41,154 nucleotides of DNA. Source: an uncultured Bacilli bacterium (GTDB lineage: Bacteria > Bacillota_I > Bacilli_A > RFN20 > CAG-826). Positions 8,651 through 17,100 of this stretch are shown in pieces. How positions within the stretch are numbered: the first letter of the stretch is position 1; every line of letters begins with the position of its first letter. The notes below the pieces were generated by a model, which made no database searches, was not told where the DNA came from, and worked only from the letters and a program-made list of their open reading frames with translations. The stretch is from positions 1-41,154 of the forward strand of contig CALVOX010000001.1 in the NCBI GenBank assembly GCA_944350425.1, read 5' to 3'. The position numbers were made by a program, and so were the translations under genes.

Positions 8651-11266
8651 ATGGAAAAAGAATTAGATCCAAAAGCTGTCGAAGAAGTTAATGGCTTGGT
8701 CAAAAAAGGTTTAGTCGCTCTTGAAGAATTCCGTAAGTTAAATCAAGAACAAGTTGACTACATCGTTGCAAAAGTTTCAACTAAAGTCTTAGATCATCAT
8801 GAATACTTAGCAAGACTTGCTGTTGAAGAAACACATAGAGGTGTTTTCGAAGACAAATGTACTAAAAACCTCTTTGCTTGCGAATATGTTGTTAACGCAA
8901 TGAGACACTTAAAAACTTGTGGCATTATTAGTGATGATCCAGTCACTGGTATTACTGAAGTTGCTGACCCACTCGGTGTTATTGCTGGTGTTACTCCAGT
9001 TACAAACCCAACTTCAACAACAATTTTTAAATGTTTGATCGCTTTAAAAACAAGAAACCCAATTATTTTCGGTTTCCACCCAAATGCACAAAATTGTTCT
9101 GTTGAAACAGCAAAAATCATTGTTAAAGCAGCAGTAGAAGCTGGTGCTCCAAAAAACTGTGTTCAATGGATTGAACATCCATCCTTAGATGCAACAACCG
9201 CATTAATGAAACATGAAGGTATTGCTTGTATTTTAGCTACAGGCGGTAACTCAATGGTTCAAGCAGCTTATAGCTGTGGAAAACCTGCATTAGGCGTTGG
9301 TGCTGGTAACGTTCCTGCTTACGTTGAAAAAACTTGTAATGTTGCTCAAGCAGCTAACGATATCTTAATGTCAAAAGCATTCGATAATGGTATGGTTTGT
9401 GCTTCTGAACAAGCTGCTATTGTTGATAAAGAAATTTATGATGAATTCTTAAAAGACATTAAACAATATGGTGCTTATGTCTGTAATAAGAAAGAAAAAG
9501 AATTACTCGAAAAATATATGTTCAGACCTACAAAAGATGGTAAATCTACCGCTTTATTTGCAGGTTTAGTTGGCCACCCAGCTTGGGAAATTGCTCACGA
9601 AGCTGGATTTGAAGTACCAAAGAATACACCAATCTTAATTGCTGAATGTTCTAAAGTTGGCTATGAAGAACCATTAACAAGAGAAAAACTTTCACCAGTC
9701 TTAGCATTAATCAAAGCTAAAGACACTAAAAATGGTATGGATTTAGCAGAAGACATGGTTGAATTAAATGGTTTAGGTCACTCAGCATGTATTCACACAG
9801 CTAGAAAAGATTTAGTCGATGAATTCGGTTTAAGACTTGAAGCTTGTAGAATTATTTGGAACTCACCAACATCATTCGGTGGTATTGGTAATATTTATAA
9901 CTCATTCTTACCTTCTATGACACTTGGTTGTGGTTCATATGGTCATAACTCAGTTTCTGGTAACGTTAGTGCTATCAACTTAATTAACATTAAAAGAATT
10001 GGTAAGAGGAGAAATAATATGCAATGGTTTAAAGTTCCAAGCAAAATCTATTTTGAAAGAAATAGTATTCAATATTTAAAAGATTGTAAGAACGTTAACA
10101 AAGCATTTATCGTTACCGATAACTCCATGGTTGAACTCGGATTCTTACAAAAGATCTTAGATCAATTAAGTCAAAGAAGAAATAAAGTTGAAATTCAACT
10201 CTTTACAAGCGTTGAACCAGATCCAGATATTACAACAGTCAAAAAAGGTGCTGAAATGATGGCAGCATTTAATCCAGATACAATTATCGCTTTAGGTGGT
10301 GGTTCTCCAATGGATGCTGCTAAAGGTATGTGGATGTTCTATGAAAATCCAGAAGTCAACTTCGATGACTTAAAACAAAAATTCATGGATATTAGAAAAA
10401 GAGCATTCAAATATCCTGAACTTGGTAAAAAATCCAAATTAATTTGTATCCCAACAACATCTGGTACAGGTTCTGAAGTTACACCATTTGCTGTTATCTC
10501 AAATAGAGCTGAAGGTAGAAAATATCCATTAACAGACTACTCTTTAACTCCAACAATCGCTATTATCGATGCTGAATTTACAACAAATCTCCCTCCAAGA
10601 GTTACAGCAGATACAGGTTTAGACGTTTTAACTCACGCTCTTGAAGCATATGTTTCTATGCTTGCTAGCGATTATACAGACGCTTTATGTATTCAAGCTA
10701 TTCAGATGGTATTTGAATACTTACCAAGATGTGTCAAAAACGGCAAAAACGACCTTGAAGCTAGAGAAAAAATGCACAACGCTTCCACAATGGCAGGTAT
10801 GGCATTCGCTAACGCTTTCTTAGGTATGTGTCACTCAATGGCTCATAAAATTGGTGGTATGTTCCATGTTGTCCATGGTAGAGCAAATGCTATTTTACTC
10901 CCATATGTCATTAGATATAATGGACAAGTCCCACAAAAACTTGGCACATGGCCAAAATATAATGTCTATACTGCACATGAAAGATATGCAAAAATTGCTA
11001 GATTACTTGGCTTAAAAGCTTCAACAGTTGAAGAAGGTGTTAAATCTTTAGCTGATGCAGTCTACAATTTAGGTATTGAATGTGGCGAAGCTATGAATTT
11101 CAAAGCTGAAGGCATTGATGAAAAAACATGGATGGATAGTTGTGAAGAATTATCATATCTTGCTTTCGAAGATCAATGTACAGCAGTTAACCCAAGAATT
11201 CCTTTAGTCGCTGATATGACAGCAATCTTAAAAGATGCTTATAACGGCTACAAAGTAGAAAAATAG
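8651..11266 (+). CDS. adhE: Bifunctional aldehyde-alcohol dehydrogenase AdhE
   Basis: An 871-residue enzyme reducing acetyl-CoA to acetaldehyde and then ethanol with two NADH. The N-terminal CoA-acylating aldehyde dehydrogenase domain has its catalytic Cys in GMVCASEQ (about C250). A linker IGKRRNNMQWFKVP leads at about residue 457 to the iron-dependent alcohol dehydrogenase domain, with GGGSPMDAAKGMW (NAD site), GLDVLTHALEAYV and GMCHSMAHKIGGMFHVVHG carrying the Asp/His iron ligands. AdhE forms spirosome filaments in known cases. I chose ATG 8651, which has AAGGAG 8 bases upstream, over TTG 8648. It is co-transcribed with rex and closed by a strong terminator. A Shine-Dalgarno-like site lies inside the gene at the domain boundary. 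Confidence 0.97.
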   Translation: MEKELDPKAVEEVNGLVKKGLVALEEFRKLNQEQVDYIVAKVSTKVLDHHEYLARLAVEETHRGVFEDKCTKNLFACEYVVNAMRHLKTCGIISDDPVTGITEVADPLGVIAGVTPVTNPTSTTIFKCLIALKTRNPIIFGFHPNAQNCSVETAKIIVKAAVEAGAPKNCVQWIEHPSLDATTALMKHEGIACILATGGNSMVQAAYSCGKPALGVGAGNVPAYVEKTCNVAQAANDILMSKAFDNGMVCASEQAAIVDKEIYDEFLKDIKQYGAYVCNKKEKELLEKYMFRPTKDGKSTALFAGLVGHPAWEIAHEAGFEVPKNTPILIAECSKVGYEEPLTREKLSPVLALIKAKDTKNGMDLAEDMVELNGLGHSACIHTARKDLVDEFGLRLEACRIIWNSPTSFGGIGNIYNSFLPSMTLGCGSYGHNSVSGNVSAINLINIKRIGKRRNNMQWFKVPSKIYFERNSIQYLKDCKNVNKAFIVTDNSMVELGFLQKILDQLSQRRNKVEIQLFTSVEPDPDITTVKKGAEMMAAFNPDTIIALGGGSPMDAAKGMWMFYENPEVNFDDLKQKFMDIRKRAFKYPELGKKSKLICIPTTSGTGSEVTPFAVISNRAEGRKYPLTDYSLTPTIAIIDAEFTTNLPPRVTADTGLDVLTHALEAYVSMLASDYTDALCIQAIQMVFEYLPRCVKNGKNDLEAREKMHNASTMAGMAFANAFLGMCHSMAHKIGGMFHVVHGRANAILLPYVIRYNGQVPQKLGTWPKYNVYTAHERYAKIARLLGLKASTVEEGVKSLADAVYNLGIECGEAMNFKAEGIDEKTWMDSCEELSYLAFEDQCTAVNPRIPLVADMTAILKDAYNGYKVEK
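10007..10021 (+). promoter_or_regulatory. Internal Shine-Dalgarno plus ATG at the AdhE domain boundary
   Basis: AGGAG (10007-10011) stands 7 bases before an in-frame ATG (10019-10021), inside codons for KRRNNM. The spacing is ideal. Initiation here would yield only the alcohol dehydrogenase domain. The RR.NM residues are conserved in Firmicute AdhE linkers, so the site may simply follow from the coding sequence. Confidence 0.35.
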
Positions 11267-11282
11267 TTAACATATAATTATT

Positions 11283-11316
11283 AAAGGTCATCTAGAATTT
11301 CTAGATGACCTTTTAT
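11283..11316 (+). terminator. Intrinsic terminator of rex-adhE
   Basis: A perfect 14-bp stem (11283-11296 with 11300-11313, core GGTCATCTAGA/TCTAGATGACC) with a 3-base loop, ending in TTTT. It is nearly symmetrical, with an A run on the other side, so it may also act for the minus-strand gene that converges from the right. Confidence 0.93.
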
Positions 11317-11358
11317 TATTGTTAATTATTTTTAAATGATTATTGATTTAATTATTTT

Positions 11359-11718
11359 TTATCGATTAGGGAATAAACCACCAAGTTGACCATAAGCATT
11401 AGCAATTTGTACGTAAGAAGAGCAATATCTCCAAGAAATAATTGTAAGCATTAAGAATACAAATGCAATTACCCCATATAATAAATAATCTTTTAAAGTT
11501 GTACCTTCTTCCTTATTCAATAGCAAAAGAACAAGATAAAGTAGGGTAACAACTAAACCAAAAAGTGAAGCAAGTCCTGAGAAAGTAGACATTGTAATAA
11601 TTCCATTAATAGAATCAATGCCACTAATTACAAGAATGACAATAAATAAGCCACTTAAAAAGAGTAAACCTATTAAAATATAAAATAAAAGGTTTTTAAA
11701 AGAAGTATTATTTTTCAT
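11359..11718 (-). CDS. Unknown small membrane protein (three helices)
   Basis: A 119-residue hydrophobic protein with three or four membrane segments (about 10-32, 43-67, 79-99). A polar loop NKEEGTTLKD lies between the second and third, and the tail is Tyr/Gly-rich. No family recognised. A very good GGAGG stands 7 bases before the ATG, so translation should be efficient. It lies alone between the adhE terminator and the PHP phosphoesterase gene upstream (79-base gap), and probably has its own promoter. Confidence 0.65.
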   Translation of the reverse strand: MKNNTSFKNLLFYILIGLLFLSGLFIVILVISGIDSINGIITMSTFSGLASLFGLVVTLLYLVLLLLNKEEGTTLKDYLLYGVIAFVFLMLTIISWRYCSSYVQIANAYGQLGGLFPNR

Positions 11719-11797
11719 ATTTTTCCTCCATAATATGTTGTCTTTAAGACTTCTATAATTATATTAGCACAATTAAATTTAAATACTAGATGATTTA

Positions 11798-12601
11798 CTA
11801 AAAAACGAGCATATCTATGATGTCTTCTTCCGATATATTTGTTTCTTTTAAAAATCGTTCCAAGAACGAATAATCAATCTCACTAATTTCTTTAGAATTA
11901 TGCGAATCTATTCCAAAAATAAATTTATTTCCCATTTCTTTTGCTTTTTTGAAGAAATATGGCGAAGGATAGTGGAGACAACCCCTTGCTATTGCTCCAT
12001 CTTTATTTTTAAATTCACCATGAAGGTTAATTTCAAGTGGTAGATTATTTTTTAAAGCTTCGAGACAAATTTCATCCATTATTTTATCGACTTCTGGAGT
12101 AATTTCTGAAACGAAATTTATAAATATATCTGGATGACAAACATATTTAAAAAAACCAGATTTCATTCCTTTTATCAAATCGTTTTTATAATCGATAAAG
12201 CCTTGTAATTTATCTTTTTTATAATAATTAACAGGTTCATTTTCATCATTATATCTAAGATGTTGTCCTAAAATTAAATAGTCGATTTTATATTTGTTAA
12301 ATAATTCTTTATAGTATTCGATTTTATCTTCGTAATATTCACATTCTAGGCCTAAATGAATTGTTATGTTGTTAAAATACTTTTCTTTCAAGTTCCTAAC
12401 CGATTCTAAATAGTCTGGAAATTGACCAAATTCCATTCTCATTCTTTCGTGAGTTATTCCTTTAAAAGGTGCATGATCAGAAAAGCCTAGATCTTTTAAA
12501 CCACTTTTTATAGCTTCAATTACATAATTTTCATCAGGTTCCATTGAAGCGTGTCCGCATCTATATGTATGTGTATGATAATTTGCAATTAGTTTCTTCA
12601 T
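11798..12601 (-). CDS. PHP-domain phosphoesterase, histidinol-phosphatase (HisK/HisJ) type
   Basis: A 267-residue PHP-superfamily hydrolase. The metal-binding motifs appear in order: NYHTHTYRCGHA (about 7-18), LGFSDHAP (about 38-45), HLGLECEYY, ILGQHLR (about 110-116), VCHPDIFI, PLEINLHG and FGIDSHN. These match the trinuclear metal site of the histidinol-phosphate phosphatase PHP family. That enzyme dephosphorylates L-histidinol phosphate, but no other his gene is in view, so another phosphomonoester may be the substrate. Only a weak AGGT precedes the ATG. It is divergent from the hydrogenase-like gene, sharing a 109-base intergenic region. Confidence 0.85.
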   Translation of the reverse strand: MKKLIANYHTHTYRCGHASMEPDENYVIEAIKSGLKDLGFSDHAPFKGITHERMRMEFGQFPDYLESVRNLKEKYFNNITIHLGLECEYYEDKIEYYKELFNKYKIDYLILGQHLRYNDENEPVNYYKKDKLQGFIDYKNDLIKGMKSGFFKYVCHPDIFINFVSEITPEVDKIMDEICLEALKNNLPLEINLHGEFKNKDGAIARGCLHYPSPYFFKKAKEMGNKFIFGIDSHNSKEISEIDYSFLERFLKETNISEEDIIDMLVF

Positions 12602-12638
12602 AAAATTTACCTAAATAAAAACTATAATTTATTTTAGA

Positions 12639-12657
12639 AATTATTGTTCAAATAATT
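12639..12657. repeat. Inverted repeat between PHP gene and hydrogenase-like gene
   Basis: AATTATT-GTTCA-AATAATT is a perfect 7-bp inverted repeat with a 5-base centre, placed midway in the divergent intergenic region. It could be a regulator-binding site; it does not match a full Rex consensus. AT-rich palindromes occur by chance, so confidence is low. Confidence 0.3.
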
Positions 12658-12710
12658 ATATATTTTATGTTAGTTTTTTGATAGAATTATTGACGTGAAA
12701 AGGAGAAAAT

Positions 12711-14144
12711 ATGGCTGTTTTTGAAACTAGAGTACAAGAACTTAAATATACTGTATTAAAAAACGTAATTCAATTTATAGATAATAATAAACGCACACCT
12801 GATTTTGAAGAAGTTTATAATTTATCAAATAAAATTATCCCAGGACCTAAAGCCTCTTTTAGATGTTGTATTTATAAAGAAAGAGCAATTGTACAAGAAC
12901 GTATTAAATATATTTTAAATTCTTCGTCAAAGGTCGATACCAATGTTATTAAAGTTATCGGTATTGCTTGTGATGAGTGTCCAATTGGTGGATATACTGT
13001 AACTGATCAATGTAGAGGATGTATTGCTCATAAATGTGAACAAGCATGTCCAAAAAAATGTATTTCATTCAAAGATGGATTAAAAGCAAGTATTGATAAA
13101 ACTAAATGTGTTAACTGTGGAATGTGTGCAAAAGCTTGTCCATATTCTGCTATTGAAAATAGAATTAGACCATGTGAAAGAGCATGTAAACAAAAAGCAA
13201 TTACACCTAATATTGGTGAAACAAATGAAGCAGTAATTAATGATGCAAAATGTATTCACTGTGGTGCTTGTGTATATACATGTCCTTTTGGAGCTATAGT
13301 TGATATTTCTTACATTAAAGAAATTTTAGAAATGTTAGATGAAGCTAAAGCAAATGGTAAAAATGTTTATGCCATTGTCGCTCCATCAATTGGCGGAAAT
13401 TTTGTTAACTTTAAAACTGGACAAGTTATTTCAGCAATTAAAAAACTTGGTTTCTATGAAGTTTATGAAGCCGCATTAGGCGCTGATATGGTTGCATTAG
13501 AAGAAAGTGGAGAACTTGAAGAAAGAGGAAAATTATTCTCATCTTGCTGCCCTGCTTATACTTTATATATTAGAAAATTCATGCCTGAATTAGCTCAATT
13601 TATTTCTGATTCACCATCTCCAATGGCTATGATTGGCAAATTTATTAAAGATAAAGATCCAAATTCAAAAGTAGTATTTATTGGACCTTGCACTGCAAAA
13701 AAATCAGAAATTAAACACCCAAGAGTTAAAGGAATCATTGATTCTGCTATGACTTTTGAAGAATTACAAGCATTTATTGATGCTAGAAATATTGATGTTG
13801 CTTCTTTAGAAGAGGTTGATTATAAGAAAGGTTCATCTTTTGGTAGAGGATTTGCTCAATGTGGCGGTCTTTCAGCTGCCGTTAAAGAAGCTTTAAAAGA
13901 AAAGAATTCTAACTTCGAAGTTAAAGGAACTAATGTCGATGGAATGGATAACATCAGAACTACTTTATTAAAGATAAAAAATGGTAGTTTAGATGTTAAC
14001 TTCTTAGAAGGTATGGCTTGTGAAGGCGGTTGTATTGGTGGACCATGTAACTTACAACATAACATCAAATCAAAATTAGCTGTCAGTCAATTCTCTAAAC
14101 AAGGTGATAATTCAATTAAAGGTAACGTTGATAACGTAAAATAA
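12711..14144 (+). CDS. [FeFe]-hydrogenase, group B-like
   Basis: A 477-residue iron-sulfur protein. A Cys-rich N-terminal part (about 87-117) precedes two ferredoxin-type [4Fe-4S] motifs: C133xxC136xxC139xxxC143 and C181xxC184xxC187xxxC191. The C-terminal two thirds is the H-cluster domain: FSSCCPAY (about 277-283), IGPCTAKKSE (about 325-334) and LEGMACEGGCIGGPC (about 432-446). All four H-cluster Cys ligands are present. The loop wording (PCTAKK, not MPC.AKK) resembles the group B monomeric [FeFe] hydrogenases. It would couple ferredoxin to H2, but group B activity is poorly characterised and the HydEFG maturases are not in this window. AAGGAG lies before the ATG. The ureohydrolase gene follows after 4 bases. 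Confidence 0.85.
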   Translation: MAVFETRVQELKYTVLKNVIQFIDNNKRTPDFEEVYNLSNKIIPGPKASFRCCIYKERAIVQERIKYILNSSSKVDTNVIKVIGIACDECPIGGYTVTDQCRGCIAHKCEQACPKKCISFKDGLKASIDKTKCVNCGMCAKACPYSAIENRIRPCERACKQKAITPNIGETNEAVINDAKCIHCGACVYTCPFGAIVDISYIKEILEMLDEAKANGKNVYAIVAPSIGGNFVNFKTGQVISAIKKLGFYEVYEAALGADMVALEESGELEERGKLFSSCCPAYTLYIRKFMPELAQFISDSPSPMAMIGKFIKDKDPNSKVVFIGPCTAKKSEIKHPRVKGIIDSAMTFEELQAFIDARNIDVASLEEVDYKKGSSFGRGFAQCGGLSAAVKEALKEKNSNFEVKGTNVDGMDNIRTTLLKIKNGSLDVNFLEGMACEGGCIGGPCNLQHNIKSKLAVSQFSKQGDNSIKGNVDNVK

Positions 14145-14148
14145 GAAT

Positions 14149-15045
14149 ATGGAGTTAAATGAATTTCGTGGTTTAATTACCACTAATAAAGATGAAGCAA
14201 ATGTTTTGTTATTAGGAGTTCCTTTTGATAATAATGCTTCAATAGGTAAAGGTGCTTCTTTAGCACCAGAAACCTTAAGAAAACTTTCTTATGAAATTCC
14301 ACCTCTTGATATGTATGGAAATATTCTTTCTAAAACAAAGATTTTTGATTTAGGAGATTATGATGCATCTAATTTTGAAGAACTTTCTAACAAAATCTAT
14401 CAAGATTTAGAATCAGTTAGTGATAAATTTCATATTGTTTTAGGTGGCGATCATTCAATTGCAATTGCAAGCGAAAAAGCTTTTTATAAAAAAGCAGTAG
14501 AAGAAGAAAAAGAACCAGTAATTATTCATATTGACGCTCATCCAGATATTTGTGATGAATATCATGGTTCTAAATATTCTCATGCTTGCCCAATTAAAAG
14601 AGCTCTCGATCTTGGCTTCAAAGATAGAAATATTACCTTAATCGGTGTTAGAGGATTTGAAGAACAAGAAATTGAAACTTTTAAAAAGCATCCAATGCTT
14701 GATGTTTACAAAGCGGTTGATGTAAATAAACTTGGTGTTGAACCATTGCTCTTGCTTTTAACCGCAAAATATTCTGATCCAAAATATAAAGTTTATATTT
14801 CTTACGATATTGATGCTAACGATCCTTCTTTTGCTCCAGGTACAGGAACACCAGAAGCATTTGGTTTAAAAAGTATTGATATATTGAATTTAATTATTGG
14901 ATTAATTTCTCATTTAAATGTAACAACAATGGATTTTGTTGAAATTGCCCCTCCATTAGATGTCAATAATATTACATCTTGGTTAGCACTTAAAACAATG
15001 TATGAAATTTTTCATACTCTCGAAGAAAAAATGGGTAGTAAATAA
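14149..15045 (+). CDS. Ureohydrolase (agmatinase/arginase family)
   Basis: A 298-residue binuclear manganese hydrolase. Metal ligands are visible in LGGDHSIAIA (about 98-107), IIHIDAHPDICDEYHG (about 125-140) and YISYDIDANDPSFAPGTGTP (about 220-239). SHACPIKRAL fits the agmatinase substrate loop better than arginase, so agmatine to putrescine plus urea is most likely, with formiminoglutamase or another guanidino substrate as alternatives. It starts 4 bases after the hydrogenase stop with no Shine-Dalgarno, so translation probably depends on coupling. No biochemical link between the two products is known to me. Confidence 0.85.
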   Translation: MELNEFRGLITTNKDEANVLLLGVPFDNNASIGKGASLAPETLRKLSYEIPPLDMYGNILSKTKIFDLGDYDASNFEELSNKIYQDLESVSDKFHIVLGGDHSIAIASEKAFYKKAVEEEKEPVIIHIDAHPDICDEYHGSKYSHACPIKRALDLGFKDRNITLIGVRGFEEQEIETFKKHPMLDVYKAVDVNKLGVEPLLLLLTAKYSDPKYKVYISYDIDANDPSFAPGTGTPEAFGLKSIDILNLIIGLISHLNVTTMDFVEIAPPLDVNNITSWLALKTMYEIFHTLEEKMGSK

Positions 15046-15122
15046 TTTTATTTAGATAGATTTATAAATAAAGTTATTCTAAAATATATTAAGAAATTAT
15101 AAGTTAAAGGAGAATTATAAAA

Positions 15123-15878
15123 ATGGCAAAGACTTATGAATTAGTTCTCATTAGACACGGAGAAAGTGAATGGAATAAATTAAATCTTTTCACTGGTTGG
15201 ACTGATGTTGAATTATCAGAAAAAGGTGTCGAAGAAGCAAAAAATGGTGGTAAACTTTTAAAAGAAGAAGGTTTTCACTTTGACGTTGCTTATACATCAT
15301 ATTTAAAAAGAGCTATTCACACTTTAAATCATGTTCTTGAAGAAATGGGTGAAGAATATATCCCAGTTTATAAAACTTGGAGATTAAACGAAAGACACTA
15401 TGGTGCTTTACAAGGATTAAATAAGAGCGAAACTGCTGAAAAATACGGTGAAGAACAAGTTAAAATCTGGAGAAGAAGTTATGATATTCAACCTCCAGCA
15501 TTAGAAGAAGGTGATGAAAGAAATCCTGCCAACCAAGCACAATATGCAGGTGTCGGCGTTCAAGATTTACCACTTACAGAATGCTTAAAAGATACAGTTG
15601 CTAGAGTTTTACCTTATTGGGAATGTGAAATTAAACCTACAATCGTTTCCGGTAAAAGAGTAATTATTGCTGCTCATGGAAATTCTCTTAGAGCTTTAGT
15701 TAAATATCTTGAAGGTATTTCTGATGATGATATCGTAGCCTTAAATATTCCTACTGGTGTCCCACTTGTTTATGAATTCGATGAACATTTCCATGTTTTA
15801 TCAAAGAGATATTTAGGCGACCAAGAAAAAATTAAAGCAGCAATGGATGCTGTTAAAAACCAAGGTAAAGCTAAATAG
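15123..15878 (+). CDS. gpmA: 2,3-bisphosphoglycerate-dependent phosphoglycerate mutase
   Basis: A 251-residue glycolytic enzyme interconverting 3- and 2-phosphoglycerate. [20 protein letters not shown] (about 9-28) holds the phosphorylated His12. [16 protein letters not shown] is the substrate loop and [18 protein letters not shown] holds the second catalytic His. Length and the C-terminal tail match dPGM rather than the cofactor-independent enzyme. A strong AAAGGAG stands 9 bases before the ATG. It is a single transcription unit: a possible weak promoter lies in the 77-base gap upstream, and a strong terminator lies just downstream. Confidence 0.96.
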   Translation: MAKTYELVLIRHGESEWNKLNLFTGWTDVELSEKGVEEAKNGGKLLKEEGFHFDVAYTSYLKRAIHTLNHVLEEMGEEYIPVYKTWRLNERHYGALQGLNKSETAEKYGEEQVKIWRRSYDIQPPALEEGDERNPANQAQYAGVGVQDLPLTECLKDTVARVLPYWECEIKPTIVSGKRVIIAAHGNSLRALVKYLEGISDDDIVALNIPTGVPLVYEFDEHFHVLSKRYLGDQEKIKAAMDAVKNQGKAK

Positions 15879-15902
15879 TTTTTAATTAACCAATGTAACT
15901 TT

Positions 15903-15936
15903 AGATGCTTAAGTCATAACTTAAGCATCTTTTTTA
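15903..15936 (+). terminator. Intrinsic terminator of gpmA
   Basis: A perfect 12-bp stem AGATGCTTAAGT / ACTTAAGCATCT (15903-15914, 15919-15930) with loop CATA, then a T run to 15936. Confidence 0.94.
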
Positions 15937-16001
15937 ACTTACCACTTTAAATATTTCTAAATTAAAAATAAAATATAAATACACGCGAGGTAAAAATATT
16001 T

Positions 16002-16538
16002 ATGGAATTTGTGTTTTCATCTTTTGATATACTTGCAGTTATTGTTTTAATCATCTTTTTTGTTGGTGGATTAATTTCAGGATTTTATAGCAAATTTTCT
16101 AGATTTGTAGCAGTAGTTGGAGCAATTACAATAACTTATTTTCTTGCAGGAACTATTGCTGGAGCAATATGTAACATTGAATCAGTTAATGAATGGATAA
16201 ATAGTTTTGAAATGGGCGGAATTATTATCCTTGTTTCAACTTATTTGGTCTTATTCTTAGTTTTCTTGGTTCTTTTAATGCTCTTTTTAAAACCTATTGA
16301 AAAGCTTCTTACTGGTGGACCGATTAGACAAACAATAAATAAAATTTTAGGTGGAGTAATTGGTCTAGCTACTGGTTTCTTTGTTTGTTCGTTATATTTA
16401 CTTTTAACATATTTTATTGCTAAAAATAATGTTGATGTTAATTCATGGTTCCAAAGCGAACTTGGTTATGAATCAGGTGTAATGACTTTATCAAGATTTA
16501 TTCTTGATTTTGCAATGAGAGCGGTAGGTATTAATTAG
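16002..16538 (+). CDS. CvpA-family membrane protein
   Basis: A 178-residue protein with four predicted membrane helices (about 8-28, 34-56, 70-96, 114-140). The N terminus FDILAVIVLIIFFVGGLISG and the central KPIEKLLTGG....TINKILGGVIGLATG match the CvpA (colicin V production) family. Those proteins are linked in other bacteria to envelope integrity, but their molecular role is not settled. GAGG is about 12 bases before the ATG, a little far. Monocistronic, with terminators on both sides. Confidence 0.75.
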   Translation: MEFVFSSFDILAVIVLIIFFVGGLISGFYSKFSRFVAVVGAITITYFLAGTIAGAICNIESVNEWINSFEMGGIIILVSTYLVLFLVFLVLLMLFLKPIEKLLTGGPIRQTINKILGGVIGLATGFFVCSLYLLLTYFIAKNNVDVNSWFQSELGYESGVMTLSRFILDFAMRAVGIN

Positions 16539-16570
16539 TATTCTATTTTTTTCATAGATACTTCCTTAGT

Positions 16571-16603
16571 AAAAAGTCACTATCTCGATGATAGTGACTT
16601 TTT
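16571..16603. terminator. Bidirectional intrinsic terminator
   Basis: AAAAAGTCACTATC / GATAGTGACTTTTT form a perfect 14-bp stem (16571-16584, 16590-16603) around loop TCGAT. A runs and T runs at the ends let it serve both cvpA and the converging thrS operon. Confidence 0.93.
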
Positions 16604-16610
16604 ATATTAT

Positions 16611-17096
16611 TTAATCATTAGAAGTAGTAATATCACCTTCACTAAATTTAATTATTTTACTTATATCATTAGGATTAAGCTTTACTTGTTTACCTACTTC
16701 ACCAGCACTAATATAAACATAATCATTTTTTAGAAAAGATGAATCAACTGTTATATCAATATTAGGTTTAAGTTGTCCAATCATTGAACATCCCCCATGA
16801 ACATAACCAGTTATTGGCTTCATTTCTTTTTCATGTGCCATATCAATAGATTTTTCGTTTTTTAATTTAGCACACTTTTTTAGGTCTAAAGTTTTATTAA
16901 CTGGTAAAACAAAGACATAATGTTTTTTGTTTTTCGAAATGGTTAATAATGTTTTATAAACCTTATTCGGATCTTCGTGAAGAATGGAACAAATTTCTTC
17001 TCCGCTTAGTCTTTGATTAGGTTCATAAGTAAAAAGTTCATAATTAATTTTGTGAAAATCTAATATTTTAGTTACTTTTGTTGTTTCTTTTTTCAT
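16611..17096 (-). CDS. ybaK: YbaK/EbsC-type aminoacyl-tRNA deacylase
   Basis: A 161-residue protein of the YbaK/ProX editing family, which hydrolyses mischarged Cys-tRNA(Pro) in characterised members. Supporting motifs are KVYKTLLTI (about 45-53, with the conserved Lys), YVFVLPVNKTLDLKKCAKL, and GYVHGGCSMIGQ (about 97-108, equivalent to the G-x-x-x-GCSP-G loop), then the C-terminal ISAGEVGKQVKLNP. Length matches YbaK. It begins 4 bases after the thrS stop with no Shine-Dalgarno, so it is the last gene of the thrS unit. Pairing an editing factor with a synthetase makes functional sense, though its tRNA target here is assumed. Confidence 0.87.
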   Translation of the reverse strand: MKKETTKVTKILDFHKINYELFTYEPNQRLSGEEICSILHEDPNKVYKTLLTISKNKKHYVFVLPVNKTLDLKKCAKLKNEKSIDMAHEKEMKPITGYVHGGCSMIGQLKPNIDITVDSSFLKNDYVYISAGEVGKQVKLNPNDISKIIKFSEGDITTSND

Positions 17097-17100
17097 TTAA

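Noticed and set aside
8797-9120. Minus-strand open frame within adhE (also 2679-2885, 8398-8703, 13856-14068, 38801-39073, 40932-41129 minus and several plus-strand ones)
   Set aside because: These lie within strongly conserved genes in other frames, lack ribosome sites and show no protein-like conservation; they are shadows.
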